DNA of 64,000 nucleotides from Subsaxibacter sp. CAU 1640 (lineage in GTDB: Bacteria; Bacteroidota; Bacteroidia; Flavobacteriales; Flavobacteriaceae): positions 62,001 through 126,000 of the forward strand of contig NZ_JALNMI010000003.1 in assembly GCF_023156585.1 (NCBI RefSeq), given 5' to 3'. This document shows, in pieces, positions 41,663 through 51,666 of the stretch. The position numbers and the translations under genes were made by a program. Numbering within the stretch: the stretch's first letter is position 1; each line of letters starts with the position of its first letter. The notes beneath the pieces are model-generated. The model was not told the DNA's origin. It ran no database searches and saw only the letters and a list, made by a program, of their open reading frames with translations.

Positions 41663-42463
41663 ATGTCGAATAGCTTTAACCAGATTGCCGAATATTGGCG
41701 GTCTGAATACTCTAATAATGTCAAAAAGTATCAAGAATTTAAAGCCAAAGAGCAGTTTCATCAAATAGCTCAACTTTTTTCGTTGGGCCATTCATATTAT
41801 TATGTGATGAATATGCATAACCTAGAGTTTGATTATTTATCTCCATCTGTAAAAGAATTTACAGGAAAAGAGGCAGAAGATCTAGATATCGGTAAGCTGT
41901 TGAATATGGCCCTGCCCCAAGAATTAGAATATATACAGTTAAAAGAACGAATCATCAAGGACTTTTTTTTGAATTTTTTAAAGCCTGAAGAACGACTGAA
42001 TTATAAAATAGTATACCCTTATAAAATGGAAGACCATCGCGGCAATATACGTACAATGGTATTGCAGGCTACTACATTATCATTGACAGAAGATGAAATG
42101 ATAAAGCATGTGTTTAGCGTGCACACCGACATCAGTCATTTAAAGGTCACTAAAACAGATCGCGTTTCTTTTATTAATTTAAAAGGCGGTAAATCTTATT
42201 ATAATTTAGATATACATGATGGGGTTTTCCGTTCAAGCAGTGCAGATTCTATGACGCCTGATACGCTCTATTCCGATAGGGAAAAAGATATTATAACAGC
42301 TTTAGCCAAAGGTCAAAATACCGAAGAAACAGCAGAATTCCTTAATATCTCCAAACATACGGTGAAAACACATCGAAGAAATATTCTTTCAAAGAGCGGT
42401 TATACTAATACTGCCGAGTTGATTGCTCAATGTGTTTTAAATGATGTTATCACATTGGAATAA
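41663..42463 (+). CDS. LuxR-type regulator with PAS-like sensor domain
   Basis: A 266-residue protein. Residues 45-160 resemble a PAS fold (YYYVMNMHNLEFDYLSPSVKEFTGKEAEDL, then EDHRGNIRTMVLQATTLSLTEDEMIKHVFSVHTDISHLK). Residues 205-262 are a LuxR helix-turn-helix (LYSDREKDIITALAKGQNTEETAEFLNISKHTVKTHRRNILSKSG). It binds DNA in response to an unknown signal. It stands upstream of the DUF6090 genes, 129 bp away on the same strand, and may control them; a TATCTTGG box in the gap looks like a -7 element for them. Confidence 0.8.
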   Translation: MSNSFNQIAEYWRSEYSNNVKKYQEFKAKEQFHQIAQLFSLGHSYYYVMNMHNLEFDYLSPSVKEFTGKEAEDLDIGKLLNMALPQELEYIQLKERIIKDFFLNFLKPEERLNYKIVYPYKMEDHRGNIRTMVLQATTLSLTEDEMIKHVFSVHTDISHLKVTKTDRVSFINLKGGKSYYNLDIHDGVFRSSSADSMTPDTLYSDREKDIITALAKGQNTEETAEFLNISKHTVKTHRRNILSKSGYTNTAELIAQCVLNDVITLE

Positions 42464-42591
42464 GAGCAATATTTAAGCCTCTTCTCGTAAAATGCTTTCA
42501 AATTTACTATCTTGGTTTTTAATTAATTAAATCCAAAGTTGCATTAGTGCCTAACTCCTACTTGTGGCCCAGTGTGACGCACCGCTTATAC

Positions 42592-43404
42592 ATGATAAAA
42601 CTATTCAGGAACGTTCGCAGGCGACTACTTAAAGAGAACAGGTTTTCGCGCTATCTTATCTATGCCATTGGCGAAATCATTCTTGTGGTCATCGGTATTT
42701 TGATTGCCTTATCCATCAACAACTGGAACGCCAACCGAATCAACCGTCACAAGGAATCAGTGTACTTAAGCAACATAGAGCGCGATTTAAAGGAACAGTT
42801 AGCCTCCATCGATGCGCAAATGAAGTACGAACACAACGTTATTGAAATTGCAGAACCGATGATTTTAAATTATAAATCCACTCATGAATTTAAGGTGGAT
42901 AGTACATTTACCGCTTCCATCGGGCGGCTTACAGGACGTAGGACCTTCGTAAAAAACAATCCCACGTATGTTGAATTGCTCTCCTCTGGAAACATAGACA
43001 TCATCTCCAAGGACAGCTTAAAAAACGCCTTGGTAAGTTACTACCAGCAAATGGAGCTTATGGAACAAATTATCAATAAGAACAATAACCTTTTTACCGA
43101 TGCTGTATTTATTCCCGAGGTGCTTCCCCTTACGGAAGTTCAGTTAACCTCTATTTATAATACCGATTTATCCAAAGGATTATTTTCAAATATTCCAGCA
43201 CACATCTCAAATAGCATGACCGACCTCAACGAAGAGAACTTAAAAGACATTACAAGCTCACAGTTGCAAATTCCGGAAAAACAGCTCTTACTGATAAACG
43301 CCATAAATTTTAGGTATCAGCTGTCCATCATCCATTATACCCTATTGATACAGCAACAAAAAAGAACACAAGATTTATTAACTATAGTGAGTGACCATGA
43401 TTAA
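42592..43404 (+). CDS. DUF6090 family membrane protein
   Basis: I chose the ATG at 42592 (MIKLFRNVRRRLLKENRFSRYLIYAIGEIILVVIGILIALSINNWN); a longer frame upstream lacks resemblance. This start is the hallmark of DUF6090: a basic end, the GEIILVVIGILIALxINNWN helix, then a long soluble helical part. It should be a single-pass inner-membrane protein with a periplasmic body. The function is unknown. Two paralogues follow directly, with 8- and 4-bp overlaps. Confidence 0.8.
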   Translation: MIKLFRNVRRRLLKENRFSRYLIYAIGEIILVVIGILIALSINNWNANRINRHKESVYLSNIERDLKEQLASIDAQMKYEHNVIEIAEPMILNYKSTHEFKVDSTFTASIGRLTGRRTFVKNNPTYVELLSSGNIDIISKDSLKNALVSYYQQMELMEQIINKNNNLFTDAVFIPEVLPLTEVQLTSIYNTDLSKGLFSNIPAHISNSMTDLNEENLKDITSSQLQIPEKQLLLINAINFRYQLSIIHYTLLIQQQKRTQDLLTIVSDHD

Positions 43405-44146
43405 GTTTTTCAAGAACCTTAGACAGCGAACACTTCGGGAGAACAGGTTTTCAAAGTATCTGCTTTACGCCATTGGGGAAATCATTCTTGTGGTGATTGG
43501 GATTTTGATTGCTTTGGGCATCAATAACTGGAATGAAAAAAGAAAAGAACAGCAGATTGTACATAATTATTATGAGCAACTGTTGCAAGATATGAACGCT
43601 GATATGATATATACTAAAAATAGAATTGAGATTATCAGTAAGCATAGGAATGAATTTAAAACTTACGAAGAGGGATTTAAGCAATCCAACTTACAGCCTT
43701 CTGACCTTGGTAGTCTTCTTGAACAATACACCTATGAACAATTGGATATTGAATATCAATCAAGCACCATCGAAACCCTTATAAGTACTGGAGAAATAAA
43801 ACTATTCAATCCTCGACTTCGTGAGTTGCTCTCGATGTACAGTAAGGAAAAAGCGCAGACCATTGCTTTGAATCGACAAAATAACAACGACGTTTCCGAT
43901 TTACTCAAAGAGGTGATGTTAAGAGGCGGTGTTCTCACCGTCTTACAGTCCAACAGGCTCCAAAACCAACCCTATTTAGTAGAAATAATAGATATGGGAA
44001 AACGTTTTTCTGATTTTTATTTAGCCCTTGAATCCTATTTTTTATGGAGAGATCATATAGAAGAGACTATGATTGAAGGACTTAATAACAATATCAAATT
44101 GGCCGAAACAGTCGTGGAGCATATAGAAAATGAATTAAACAAATGA
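43397..44146 (+). CDS. DUF6090 family membrane protein
   Basis: I chose the ATG at 43397, which overlaps the previous stop by 8 bp; a GTG six bases upstream is less likely. The 249-residue product starts IKFFKNLRQRTLRENRFSKYLLYAIGEIILVVIGILIALGINNWN, nearly the same as its neighbours, while the soluble part differs (HNYYEQLLQDMNADMIYTKNR, then EFKTYEEGFKQSNLQPSDL). Conservation is confined to the membrane anchor, which suggests the three bodies have different or complementary roles. The function is unknown. Confidence 0.8.
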   Translation: MIKFFKNLRQRTLRENRFSKYLLYAIGEIILVVIGILIALGINNWNEKRKEQQIVHNYYEQLLQDMNADMIYTKNRIEIISKHRNEFKTYEEGFKQSNLQPSDLGSLLEQYTYEQLDIEYQSSTIETLISTGEIKLFNPRLRELLSMYSKEKAQTIALNRQNNNDVSDLLKEVMLRGGVLTVLQSNRLQNQPYLVEIIDMGKRFSDFYLALESYFLWRDHIEETMIEGLNNNIKLAETVVEHIENELNK

Positions 44147-44910
44147 TCAAGTTCTTTAGAAATATTCGACAACGCTTGTTAAAAGAAAACAGATTTTCTA
44201 GATATCTGCTTTATGCCATTGGAGAAATAATCTTGGTGGTGATTGGCATTTTGATTGCTTTGGGCATTAATAATTGGAATTCAAATAGAAAGTTGACAAA
44301 AGACAACCAAATCTATGTTAAAAAGATGATCAGTGATTTGGATGTTACCAACGCTCGTTTTGAGTTGCTCCTTAACCAAACAGACCCAGTCTGGCCAAGC
44401 TTTAGACAAGCCGTGAAAAATGCCGATACACTTCTGAAATTAAGTTATAGAGGATTTAAGGAAGCTGATTTTGAATTCATTATGACAACAGAACCTTTTC
44501 AAGGTGGTTCTATGCTGAATGTTACGAACAATACATATAAAGAATTGTTGAATACGGGCAAACTCTACACTTTGGGGCCAGATTCTCTTACCAATGCCAT
44601 TGTAAGGTATTACACCATTTGTGAGCGTGAAGAAGCTTATAATAGGCTGAATGTGGAGCAGCTATGGCATGCGATACAGTTGATGGAAATGGGTTTTGGA
44701 AAACTAAAGATTGACCATAAAGAGAATGGAGAACAGATTAATTTAGAAGATTATCCCTTTTATTTTGATATTAAATCTGACGAATATCAGAAATACCAAG
44801 TGGCACTTACCTATTTTAGGGATGGACAAGGAATAAATATGCAAAAAATAGAGATGCTGGTAGAGGAAACCAATGCATTAAAACAGCAACTTAAAGATAT
44901 TCTGGAATGA
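44143..44910 (+). CDS. DUF6090 family membrane protein
   Basis: A 255-residue product with ATG overlapping the previous stop (ATGA, 44143-44146). It has the same basic anchor (KFFRNIRQRLLKENRFSRYLLYAIGEIILVVIGILIALGINNWN) and a divergent helical body (MISDLDVTNARFELLLNQTDPVWPSFRQAVKNADTLLKL). It is the last of the three and convergent with the DinB-like gene 18 bp away. The three anchors probably let the proteins sit side by side in the membrane, but this is inference. Confidence 0.8.
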   Translation: MIKFFRNIRQRLLKENRFSRYLLYAIGEIILVVIGILIALGINNWNSNRKLTKDNQIYVKKMISDLDVTNARFELLLNQTDPVWPSFRQAVKNADTLLKLSYRGFKEADFEFIMTTEPFQGGSMLNVTNNTYKELLNTGKLYTLGPDSLTNAIVRYYTICEREEAYNRLNVEQLWHAIQLMEMGFGKLKIDHKENGEQINLEDYPFYFDIKSDEYQKYQVALTYFRDGQGINMQKIEMLVEETNALKQQLKDILE

Positions 44911-44927
44911 CTACTTGATTCCATCAA

Positions 44928-45407
44928 TCATCTCATAATATCGGTATCTACAGGAATATAACCCAAATGTCTACTCAATGATAACACTTGCCCTTTGTGG
45001 TGATATTCGTGTGTAAATACGTGAGTCACAATTTTAAATATTGAGGCCTTTCCTTCCACTTTATTGATTTCGTAGGTTCGTTCTTCAAACAAATTGATGT
45101 CATCGGCTGATAAAAGGGAATAAACTGTTTCATCAACAGTGGCAAAGTGAGCCAAAATATCATCCATATTTTTGATATCACCATATTCTAAATAGGTTAA
45201 ATTGCGATGTAAACATATCTGTCCAATCCAAAATAAATAGGTATTTCCCATATGAGCCAACAGGTTTGCGATGCTTCCTCTGCCGAATGAACTGTTTTCC
45301 AGCAAAAATTTATCATTGGAAATTGAATGGCAATAATTAAACAGCACACTTCTGGATTGTTTGATGTAATCGTACTGGGTGCGCAATAGGTAATGTTCGT
45401 TGTCCAT
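44928..45407 (-). CDS. DinB family protein
   Basis: A 159-residue four-helix-bundle protein. HMGNTYLFW near residue 52 and HEYHHKGQVLSLSRHLG near residues 133-149 give the three-histidine metal site of the DinB/YfiT superfamily. Members act as thiol-dependent S-transferases or metal-dependent enzymes; the substrate is unknown. The sequence has no signal peptide. It lies 3 bp after the gene upstream on its strand and is likely cotranscribed with it. Confidence 0.8.
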   Translation of the reverse strand: MDNEHYLLRTQYDYIKQSRSVLFNYCHSISNDKFLLENSSFGRGSIANLLAHMGNTYLFWIGQICLHRNLTYLEYGDIKNMDDILAHFATVDETVYSLLSADDINLFEERTYEINKVEGKASIFKIVTHVFTHEYHHKGQVLSLSRHLGYIPVDTDIMR

Positions 45408-45410
45408 AAT

Positions 45411-45884
45411 TTAGCTCATTGATTTTCGCTGGAGCAGCTCTTGACATTGCTGTTCATTGTGTTTAGAAAAATAAAACCCTTCCGAATTTAAAATAGCCTT
45501 GTGATTGTTGTGCTTCTTAATATATGGAATTATTTTATTGGTCATTTGGTCTATCCATATATCGGTGTTGGTGTGGAGTTCTTCGAGACTTCTCGCTTTA
45601 ATGGTAGGTTTTTTTATTAAGGCAATGGTCAGATAATTACCGCTATCTTCATCGCCCAACTCTTCGTCATAATAAGCGATACTAATATCATAAAACCCTG
45701 AACCAAAATTTTTAAATTCAAAATAGATGGCTACCGATAAGCCTTTATCTAATGTTTGAAAAACTTTTTTGGAGGTTTTTGAAGGTTGTACAAATCCTTC
45801 CCTTTCTAAAAATGGGACAATTCGTTGCTTGAAAATCTTGTCGAATTCCTTTTTTCGTTCTTTGGTGGTAAACTCTTGATTCAT
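45411..45884 (-). CDS. DUF4304-like protein
   Basis: I chose the ATG at 45884 (MNQEFTTKERKKEFDKIF). The roughly 157-residue product resembles DUF4304 by its start (a helix, then FLEREGFVQPSKTSKKVFQTLDKGLSVAIYFEFK with alternating strands) and a long C-terminal helical part. The family has unknown function, often in toxin-linked or immunity contexts. This assignment is from resemblance only. It is the first of the two-gene minus-strand pair with the DinB gene. Confidence 0.55.
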   Translation of the reverse strand: MNQEFTTKERKKEFDKIFKQRIVPFLEREGFVQPSKTSKKVFQTLDKGLSVAIYFEFKNFGSGFYDISIAYYDEELGDEDSGNYLTIALIKKPTIKARSLEELHTNTDIWIDQMTNKIIPYIKKHNNHKAILNSEGFYFSKHNEQQCQELLQRKSMS

Positions 45885-46009
45885 ACAAAGAATTTTATTG
45901 ACTTCAAGTAAACACTTGATATTAAACATCTGTGAAATTAATGATAATCACTACATAATTGAAAAAACTAAATACAAATAATTATGAATTTCTTCTCATC
46001 AAAAAATCC

Positions 46010-46017
46010 TAACTTTG
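46010..46017 (+). promoter_or_regulatory. -7 promoter box for fumC
   Basis: TAACTTTG fits TAnnTTTG exactly and lies 27 bp before the ATG at 46045. A TTG -33 element is not clear. Confidence 0.65.
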
Positions 46018-46044
46018 TGTGTTAATTAATTTTTCAAAAACCTT

Positions 46045-47442
46045 ATGGAATTCAGAATAGAAAAAGATACGATGGGCGAAGTACAAGTGCCTGCCGATAA
46101 ACTTTGGGGTGCACAGACGGAGCGTTCCCGCAATAATTTTAAGATTGGTCCTTCGGCCTCGATGCCACTCGAAATTGTATACGGCTTTGCTTATCTCAAA
46201 AAAGCAGCGGCTTTTACAAATTGCGAATTGGGCGTACTGCCAATAGAGAAACGTGACTTGATTGCGAAGGTTTGCGATGAAATCTTGGAAGGCAAGCATG
46301 ATGATCAATTTCCATTGGTGATATGGCAAACGGGTTCTGGTACGCAAAGTAATATGAATGTGAATGAAGTGATTGCTAACCGCGCACAACAATTGGCAGG
46401 GAAAACCATTGGTGAGGATGAAGCCGTGATTAAAGCCAATGATGATGTGAACAAATCGCAATCATCAAATGACACCTTCCCTACTGGAATGCACATTGCC
46501 ATCTACAAAAAGGTTGTTGAAAATACAATGCCTGGAGTTATTCAATTAAGAAATACGCTTCATAAAAAAGCCGGAGAATTTAAAAATGTGGTTAAAATAG
46601 GAAGAACGCACCTTATGGACGCCACTCCTTTGACACTAGGTCAAGAATTGTCGGGATATGTGGCACAATTAGACCATGGTTTGAAAGCATTGCAAAACAC
46701 CTTGCCTCATTTAAGTGAATTGGCACTTGGTGGTACCGCTGTAGGAACAGGTTTGAACACTCCTAAAGGTTATTCTAAACGTGTGGCAGAATACATTGCA
46801 AAATTCACCGAATTGCCATTTGTAACAGCACCTAACAAATTTGAAGCGCTTGCCGCTCATGATGCGTTGGTAGAAACACACGGAGCTTTAAAGCAATTGG
46901 CTGTTAGTTTGAATAAAATTGCAAACGACATCCGTATGATGGCTTCCGGACCGAGAAGTGGTATTGGAGAAATCATTATTCCTGCCAATGAGCCAGGAAG
47001 TTCCATTATGCCAGGTAAAGTAAATCCAACGCAATGTGAAGCATTAACAATGGTTTGCGCCCAAGTGATGGGTAATGATGTCGCTGTGACTGTAGGTGGT
47101 ACACAAGGACATTATGAATTGAATGTCTTTAAACCAATGATGGCTGCAAACGTTTTGGAATCTGCACAATTATTGGGTGATGCCTGTGTAGGTTTTGATG
47201 AACATTGCGCGCAAGGTATAGAGCCTAACCATAGTGTTATAAAACAATTGCTGAACAATTCCTTGATGTTGGTGACTGCCCTGAATACCAAGATTGGCTA
47301 TTATAAAGCTGCTGAAATTGCGAACACCGCACACAAAAACGGCACAACTTTGAAAGAAGAAGCTATCAATTTAGGATACGTGACTGCGGAAGAATATGAT
47401 GAGTGGGTAAAACCAGAAGATATGGTTGGCGGATTAAAATAA
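46045..47442 (+). CDS. fumC: Class II fumarate hydratase
   Basis: A 465-residue homotetrameric enzyme of the TCA cycle that converts fumarate to malate without an iron-sulfur cluster. Family motifs are complete: [33 protein letters not shown] (about 97-117), [31 protein letters not shown] with the active His, and the signature [16 protein letters not shown]. It carries its own promoter and no partner gene, and is followed by an FG-GAP protein gene 50 bp away. Confidence 0.95.
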   Translation: MEFRIEKDTMGEVQVPADKLWGAQTERSRNNFKIGPSASMPLEIVYGFAYLKKAAAFTNCELGVLPIEKRDLIAKVCDEILEGKHDDQFPLVIWQTGSGTQSNMNVNEVIANRAQQLAGKTIGEDEAVIKANDDVNKSQSSNDTFPTGMHIAIYKKVVENTMPGVIQLRNTLHKKAGEFKNVVKIGRTHLMDATPLTLGQELSGYVAQLDHGLKALQNTLPHLSELALGGTAVGTGLNTPKGYSKRVAEYIAKFTELPFVTAPNKFEALAAHDALVETHGALKQLAVSLNKIANDIRMMASGPRSGIGEIIIPANEPGSSIMPGKVNPTQCEALTMVCAQVMGNDVAVTVGGTQGHYELNVFKPMMAANVLESAQLLGDACVGFDEHCAQGIEPNHSVIKQLLNNSLMLVTALNTKIGYYKAAEIANTAHKNGTTLKEEAINLGYVTAEEYDEWVKPEDMVGGLK

Positions 47443-47494
47443 ATCCACCAACTCAAATTAAATCAATATATTAGCAATAAACAAACCACATATT

Positions 47495-48910
47495 ATGAAA
47501 AAAACTTTACTCTTATCTTTTATCGTTGCGTTAATTAGTCATTTCAACTGGGCACAACCCTTTGCTGCCGCACAAAATATTGATCCTGATACTGGTGATG
47601 AACCGTATGAAATAGCTTCTGGTGACCTTGATGGTGATGGAGATATCGATTTGGTAATGGCTACTTATTTCTACAACAGCAACTCACCCACCCAAGATTA
47701 CATTAAATGGTATAGTAATGATGGAAATGGTAATTTTACGGTTGAAACTACCGTTTCTTCAACCATACAATGGGTAGATGGCCTGGCCGTAGCTGACATT
47801 GATGGGCAATTTGGTTTAGATATCGTTGCTACGTCAGTAAATCAGGATAAATTAGTCTATTTTTTAAGTGATGGAGCTGGTGGTTTTGGTCCAGAAACTT
47901 CTGTGGATAGTGCAATCGCAGGTCCTGGCGAGGTAGTTGTATCTGATATCAACAATGATGGAAATGATGACTTGATTACAATGTCTTACACTAATAACAC
48001 GACTGTTTGGTACGCTGGTGATGGCGCAGGCAACTTTTCTACTGCCAATACAATCGAAAGCGGTACAACCGATGGACCATATTACGTAGACGTTGCAGAT
48101 TTTGATGGTGATGGGGATTTAGATGTGGTAGTAGCATTTGTAAACTCTCAATCCATCGAACTTTATTATAACCAATATGTAGAAAGTGGAACGATGACAG
48201 TATCTTGGATTCAAGATACCGTACCTGTTTCAACTGGTAATTCTTTTTTGTTCAACATTGGTTTTGGTGACATTAATAATGATGGCGTCATGGATATTTA
48301 TAAAGTGGACTTCACTTCTGGTGATGTAGCATGGTATAATAAAACGGTAAATGGTCCTTCTGTCGAAAATATTATTTCTGATGATAACATCATCACTAAT
48401 CCAGCAAGAGCTTATGTGATAGATTTAGACAATGATATGCTCAATGATGTTATCTTGACCGATGGAGGAGTACAAGACGATGCCATTATTTTTTTTAAAG
48501 GCGCAAGCAACGCGCCGCCAAGTGCAACTCCAACTTTTATTGCTAACAACAACAATATTATGTATGACATTAGTGTAGAAGATTTTGACGATGATGGCGA
48601 CATGGATGTGGCGTCAATTGGAAATACTAGTGATACGGTTTTTTGGTTGGAAAACCAATTAATTGTTTTAGGTCTGAGTGACAGTAATTTCGAAGAACTA
48701 AATATTTATCCAAATCCAACAAACAGCATCTTACATTTTGATGGATTGACAGAGGCCATCACCATTTCTATTTATGATAATTTAGGAAGGAATGTAATGA
48801 ATACTACATTGACAATGCAGCAGACTTTAGATGTGTCTCATTTAAATAATGGCATATATTTGATGAAGTTTGAGGGAAGCAATTCGACAGTGAAATTCAT
48901 CAAAAAATAA
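47495..48910 (+). CDS. FG-GAP repeat protein with T9SS sorting domain
   Basis: A 471-residue secreted protein. After the signal peptide (KKTLLLSFIVALISHFNWA), residues 40-390 hold about five FG-GAP/VCBS repeats marked by calcium-binding loops (DLDGDGDIDLV, DINNDGNDDLI, DFDGDGDLDVV, DINNDGVMD, DFDDDGDMDVA). Residues 395-471 are a type A T9SS C-terminal signal (LNIYPNPTNSILHF, then DVSHLNNGIYLMKFEGSNSTVKFIKK). It should be exported by the type IX system and anchored or released at the cell surface. The ligand is unknown. Confidence 0.88.
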   Translation: MKKTLLLSFIVALISHFNWAQPFAAAQNIDPDTGDEPYEIASGDLDGDGDIDLVMATYFYNSNSPTQDYIKWYSNDGNGNFTVETTVSSTIQWVDGLAVADIDGQFGLDIVATSVNQDKLVYFLSDGAGGFGPETSVDSAIAGPGEVVVSDINNDGNDDLITMSYTNNTTVWYAGDGAGNFSTANTIESGTTDGPYYVDVADFDGDGDLDVVVAFVNSQSIELYYNQYVESGTMTVSWIQDTVPVSTGNSFLFNIGFGDINNDGVMDIYKVDFTSGDVAWYNKTVNGPSVENIISDDNIITNPARAYVIDLDNDMLNDVILTDGGVQDDAIIFFKGASNAPPSATPTFIANNNNIMYDISVEDFDDDGDMDVASIGNTSDTVFWLENQLIVLGLSDSNFEELNIYPNPTNSILHFDGLTEAITISIYDNLGRNVMNTTLTMQQTLDVSHLNNGIYLMKFEGSNSTVKFIKK

Positions 48911-48929
48911 GTAACACCAAATAATTCTC

Positions 48930-48958
48930 AAAAGCAGGTGGCAACATCTGCTTTTTTT
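48930..48958 (+). terminator. Intrinsic terminator
   Basis: AAAAGCAGGTG (48930-48940) pairs with CATCTGCTTTT (48945-48955) around a GCAA tetraloop, followed by more T. It ends the first FG-GAP gene and lies before the second, so they are separate transcripts. Confidence 0.8.
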
Positions 48959-48979
48959 ATAACTTATCTATTTATTATC

Positions 48980-50383
48980 ATGATCAGAACTACGTATTTC
49001 AGTCTTTTGTTATGTTTTTCCTTTACCATTGGTCAATCTCAAACCACATTTGTGAAAACACAATCTATAGCACTCCCACTTCCTCAAGGCAATGCACCAT
49101 ATAATATTAAAGCAGGTTTGGTGGATAATGACACCTTTACAGATTTGGTAGTTAGTACGACCTTGGGAAACACAGTTTTTTGGTTAAAAAATGATGGTAA
49201 CGGAACATTTATTTTACAAAACCCTATTGCCACATTAAACAATGCGGGTGGTGTGGCCATTGGAGACATCAATGGAGATGGATTTAATGATGTAGTCTCT
49301 ACTTCTTATGACGACAACAAATTGGTGTGGTTTGCAAATGACGGCTTGGGAAATTTTGGAACAGAACAGATCATTTCCTCAGCTTTAACCGGTCCAAGTC
49401 AAGTTTATATTAGAAATATTGATGGAGATGCGACCTTAGATGTAACGGTGTCATCTTTTAGTGGTAATGAAGTGGTATGGTTTGCAAATGATGGTAATGG
49501 AAACTTTGGTACTAAAAATATCATCAATAATACGATTCCAAGTCCTGGTGCCTACGCGATGGATGACATTGATGGCGATGGCGATATAGACAGCGTCATT
49601 GCAAATGCTGTAGGATATGGCACACCCAATGATTGCAGGGTTGAAGTGTTTTATAATGATGGAAATGGTGTATTTACAGCTGATACAAATCCCGTTTCCG
49701 TGAACACTAAAGATTATATTTTTAGCGTAATGGCTGAAGATATCAATGGTGACGGAAGCAGAGATATTTTGGTGACCGATTTATTGGGCAGCCCTTCTTA
49801 CTTTATGAGAACTGAAGTGAGTCCTGGAACTGCAACCTATACAGAAACTACCCTTACGACAACTATTGCCAACCCTGCTTGTTTAGATTTGAGAGATTTA
49901 GACAGCGACGGATTGCCAGATTTTGTACTCTCCAGCGCAACATCAGGAAACGGAAATGACATTGTTTGGTACAAAAATAATGGTGTGAGCGGATTTGCTT
50001 CTGAAGTGGTCATTGATGCAACACAAAGGCAGGCGTATACCTTTACTTTTGCCGATTTTGATAACGACACAGATTTGGATATTGCTTCCATTGCTTATGC
50101 TGACGATCGAGTGAATGTTTTCAATAATCAATTGATAACATTGGGCGTTGAAGAATCTAATTTTTCAGAAATTTTGATGTATCCTAATCCTGCAAAAAAC
50201 ACATTGAACTTTAAATGGCTAACCACTGCGCGCTCCTATTCCATCACAGATATTTTGGAAAAAACTGTTTTATCATCAACTTTGGAAATTAACGAATCCA
50301 TCAATATTTCATCTTTAAAATCTGGATTATATATATTAAAATTTGAAGGCTCAAACAAAACCTTCAAATTTATAAAGGACTAA
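48980..50383 (+). CDS. FG-GAP repeat protein with T9SS sorting domain (paralogue)
   Basis: I chose the ATG at 48980, since an upstream start (48938) would lie inside the terminator hairpin. After the signal peptide (RTTYFSLLLCFSFTIGQSQ) come FG-GAP loops (DINGDGFNDVV, DIDGDGDIDSV, DINGDGSRDIL, DFDNDTDLDIA) and a T9SS signal (EILMYPNPAKNTLNF, then NISSLKSGLYILKFEGSNKTFKFIKD). It is clearly a paralogue of the gene before it, about the same length, with the end of the sorting domain strongly conserved (KFEGSN-T-KFIK). Confidence 0.85.
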   Translation: MIRTTYFSLLLCFSFTIGQSQTTFVKTQSIALPLPQGNAPYNIKAGLVDNDTFTDLVVSTTLGNTVFWLKNDGNGTFILQNPIATLNNAGGVAIGDINGDGFNDVVSTSYDDNKLVWFANDGLGNFGTEQIISSALTGPSQVYIRNIDGDATLDVTVSSFSGNEVVWFANDGNGNFGTKNIINNTIPSPGAYAMDDIDGDGDIDSVIANAVGYGTPNDCRVEVFYNDGNGVFTADTNPVSVNTKDYIFSVMAEDINGDGSRDILVTDLLGSPSYFMRTEVSPGTATYTETTLTTTIANPACLDLRDLDSDGLPDFVLSSATSGNGNDIVWYKNNGVSGFASEVVIDATQRQAYTFTFADFDNDTDLDIASIAYADDRVNVFNNQLITLGVEESNFSEILMYPNPAKNTLNFKWLTTARSYSITDILEKTVLSSTLEINESINISSLKSGLYILKFEGSNKTFKFIKD

Positions 50384-50426
50384 AAGTGAATTAAAATCCT
50401 TAAATTCGGATTTTTAACTACCAACT

Positions 50427-51665
50427 ATGTCTTTACTTATTACCAATATCAAAGAACTTCTGCAAGTAAGGGAATCCAATGTAACTATCGTTAAGGGTAG
50501 CGATATGAAAATCCTGCCGACATTAAAGAATGCTTATGTTCTTATTGAGCACGACACAATCGTAGAGTATGGAAGTATGGATAATTTTCCAGATTATGAT
50601 GTCGAAGAAACCATTGATGCTACAGGAAAAATTGTGTTACCAGCTTGGTGCGATTCTCATACGCATATAGTGTATGCTGGTGATCGTTCGCAAGAGTTTG
50701 TAGACAGAATCAATGGGTTGAGTTATGAAGAAATTGCCAATCGAGGTGGTGGAATTCTCAACTCGGCGCAAACGCTTCAAAACACAAGTGAAGACGAGCT
50801 TTATGGGGAATCCTTAAAACGATTAAACGACGTCATTAAACTTGGCACAGGCGCCATAGAGATAAAGTCTGGTTACGGATTGACAGTTGAAGCAGAACTT
50901 AAAATGCTTCGAGTTATTAAACGACTCACAAAACAATCAAATATAAAAGTAAAGGGGACGCTATTGGGAGCTCACGCCGTGCCAAAAGAATTTAAAGGTA
51001 ATACCTCTGCATTTGTAGATGTGGTGGTCAACGAACTAATACCAGCCGTAAACAAAGAGCATTTAGCTGATTATATTGATGTGTTCTGCGAAAAAGGTTA
51101 TTTCTCTTTGGAAGATACGGAGCGCGTTTTAAAGGCCGGAGTTGAACACGGATTGGTTCCAAAAATACACGTCAACCAATTTAATGCTTTTGGAGGTGTC
51201 GCACTTGGTGTAAAGTATGAGGCTCTATCAGTTGACCATTTAGAGGAATTAACTGATGAAGATGTAGAAGCTTTAAAAAATTCGGATACAATGCCAGTTG
51301 CTCTACCTTCTTGCTCCTACTTTTTAAGCATTCCTTATACACCTGCAAGAAAAATTATTGATGCTGGCTTACCTTTGGCCTTGGCAACAGACTATAATCC
51401 TGGCTCTACACCAAGTGGGAATATGAATTTTGTGGTGAGTACTGCTTGCATCAAGATGAAAATGACACCTGAAGAAGCCATCAATGCTGCCACCATAAAC
51501 GGAGCTTATGCAATGGGAATTTCAAATCAATATGGAAGTGTTTGCAGAGGAAAAAAAGCAAACCTTATCATCACTAAAGAAATTGCTAGTTATTACAATT
51601 TACCTTATGCTTTTGGTGATAATTTGATTGATAAAGTCATCATCAACGGTCAAATTGTTCCATAA
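50427..51665 (+). CDS. hutI: Imidazolonepropionase
   Basis: A 412-residue metal-dependent amidohydrolase of histidine breakdown, converting imidazolone-5-propionate to N-formimino-glutamate. The first metal site is in WCDSHTHIVYAGDR (about 71-84). Substrate and metal motifs YEEIANRGGGILNSAQTLQ, GAIEIKSGYGL, and LATDYNPGSTPSGNMNF are all present. It has no signal peptide. hutG is 1 kb away on the same strand, beyond one opposite-strand gene; other hut genes are not in the window. Confidence 0.93.
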   Translation: MSLLITNIKELLQVRESNVTIVKGSDMKILPTLKNAYVLIEHDTIVEYGSMDNFPDYDVEETIDATGKIVLPAWCDSHTHIVYAGDRSQEFVDRINGLSYEEIANRGGGILNSAQTLQNTSEDELYGESLKRLNDVIKLGTGAIEIKSGYGLTVEAELKMLRVIKRLTKQSNIKVKGTLLGAHAVPKEFKGNTSAFVDVVVNELIPAVNKEHLADYIDVFCEKGYFSLEDTERVLKAGVEHGLVPKIHVNQFNAFGGVALGVKYEALSVDHLEELTDEDVEALKNSDTMPVALPSCSYFLSIPYTPARKIIDAGLPLALATDYNPGSTPSGNMNFVVSTACIKMKMTPEEAINAATINGAYAMGISNQYGSVCRGKKANLIITKEIASYYNLPYAFGDNLIDKVIINGQIVP

Positions 51666-51666
51666 A

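Noticed and set aside
48938-48979. Upstream start for the second FG-GAP gene
   Set aside because: It lies within the terminator hairpin of the previous gene; the ATG at 48980 gives a normal signal peptide.
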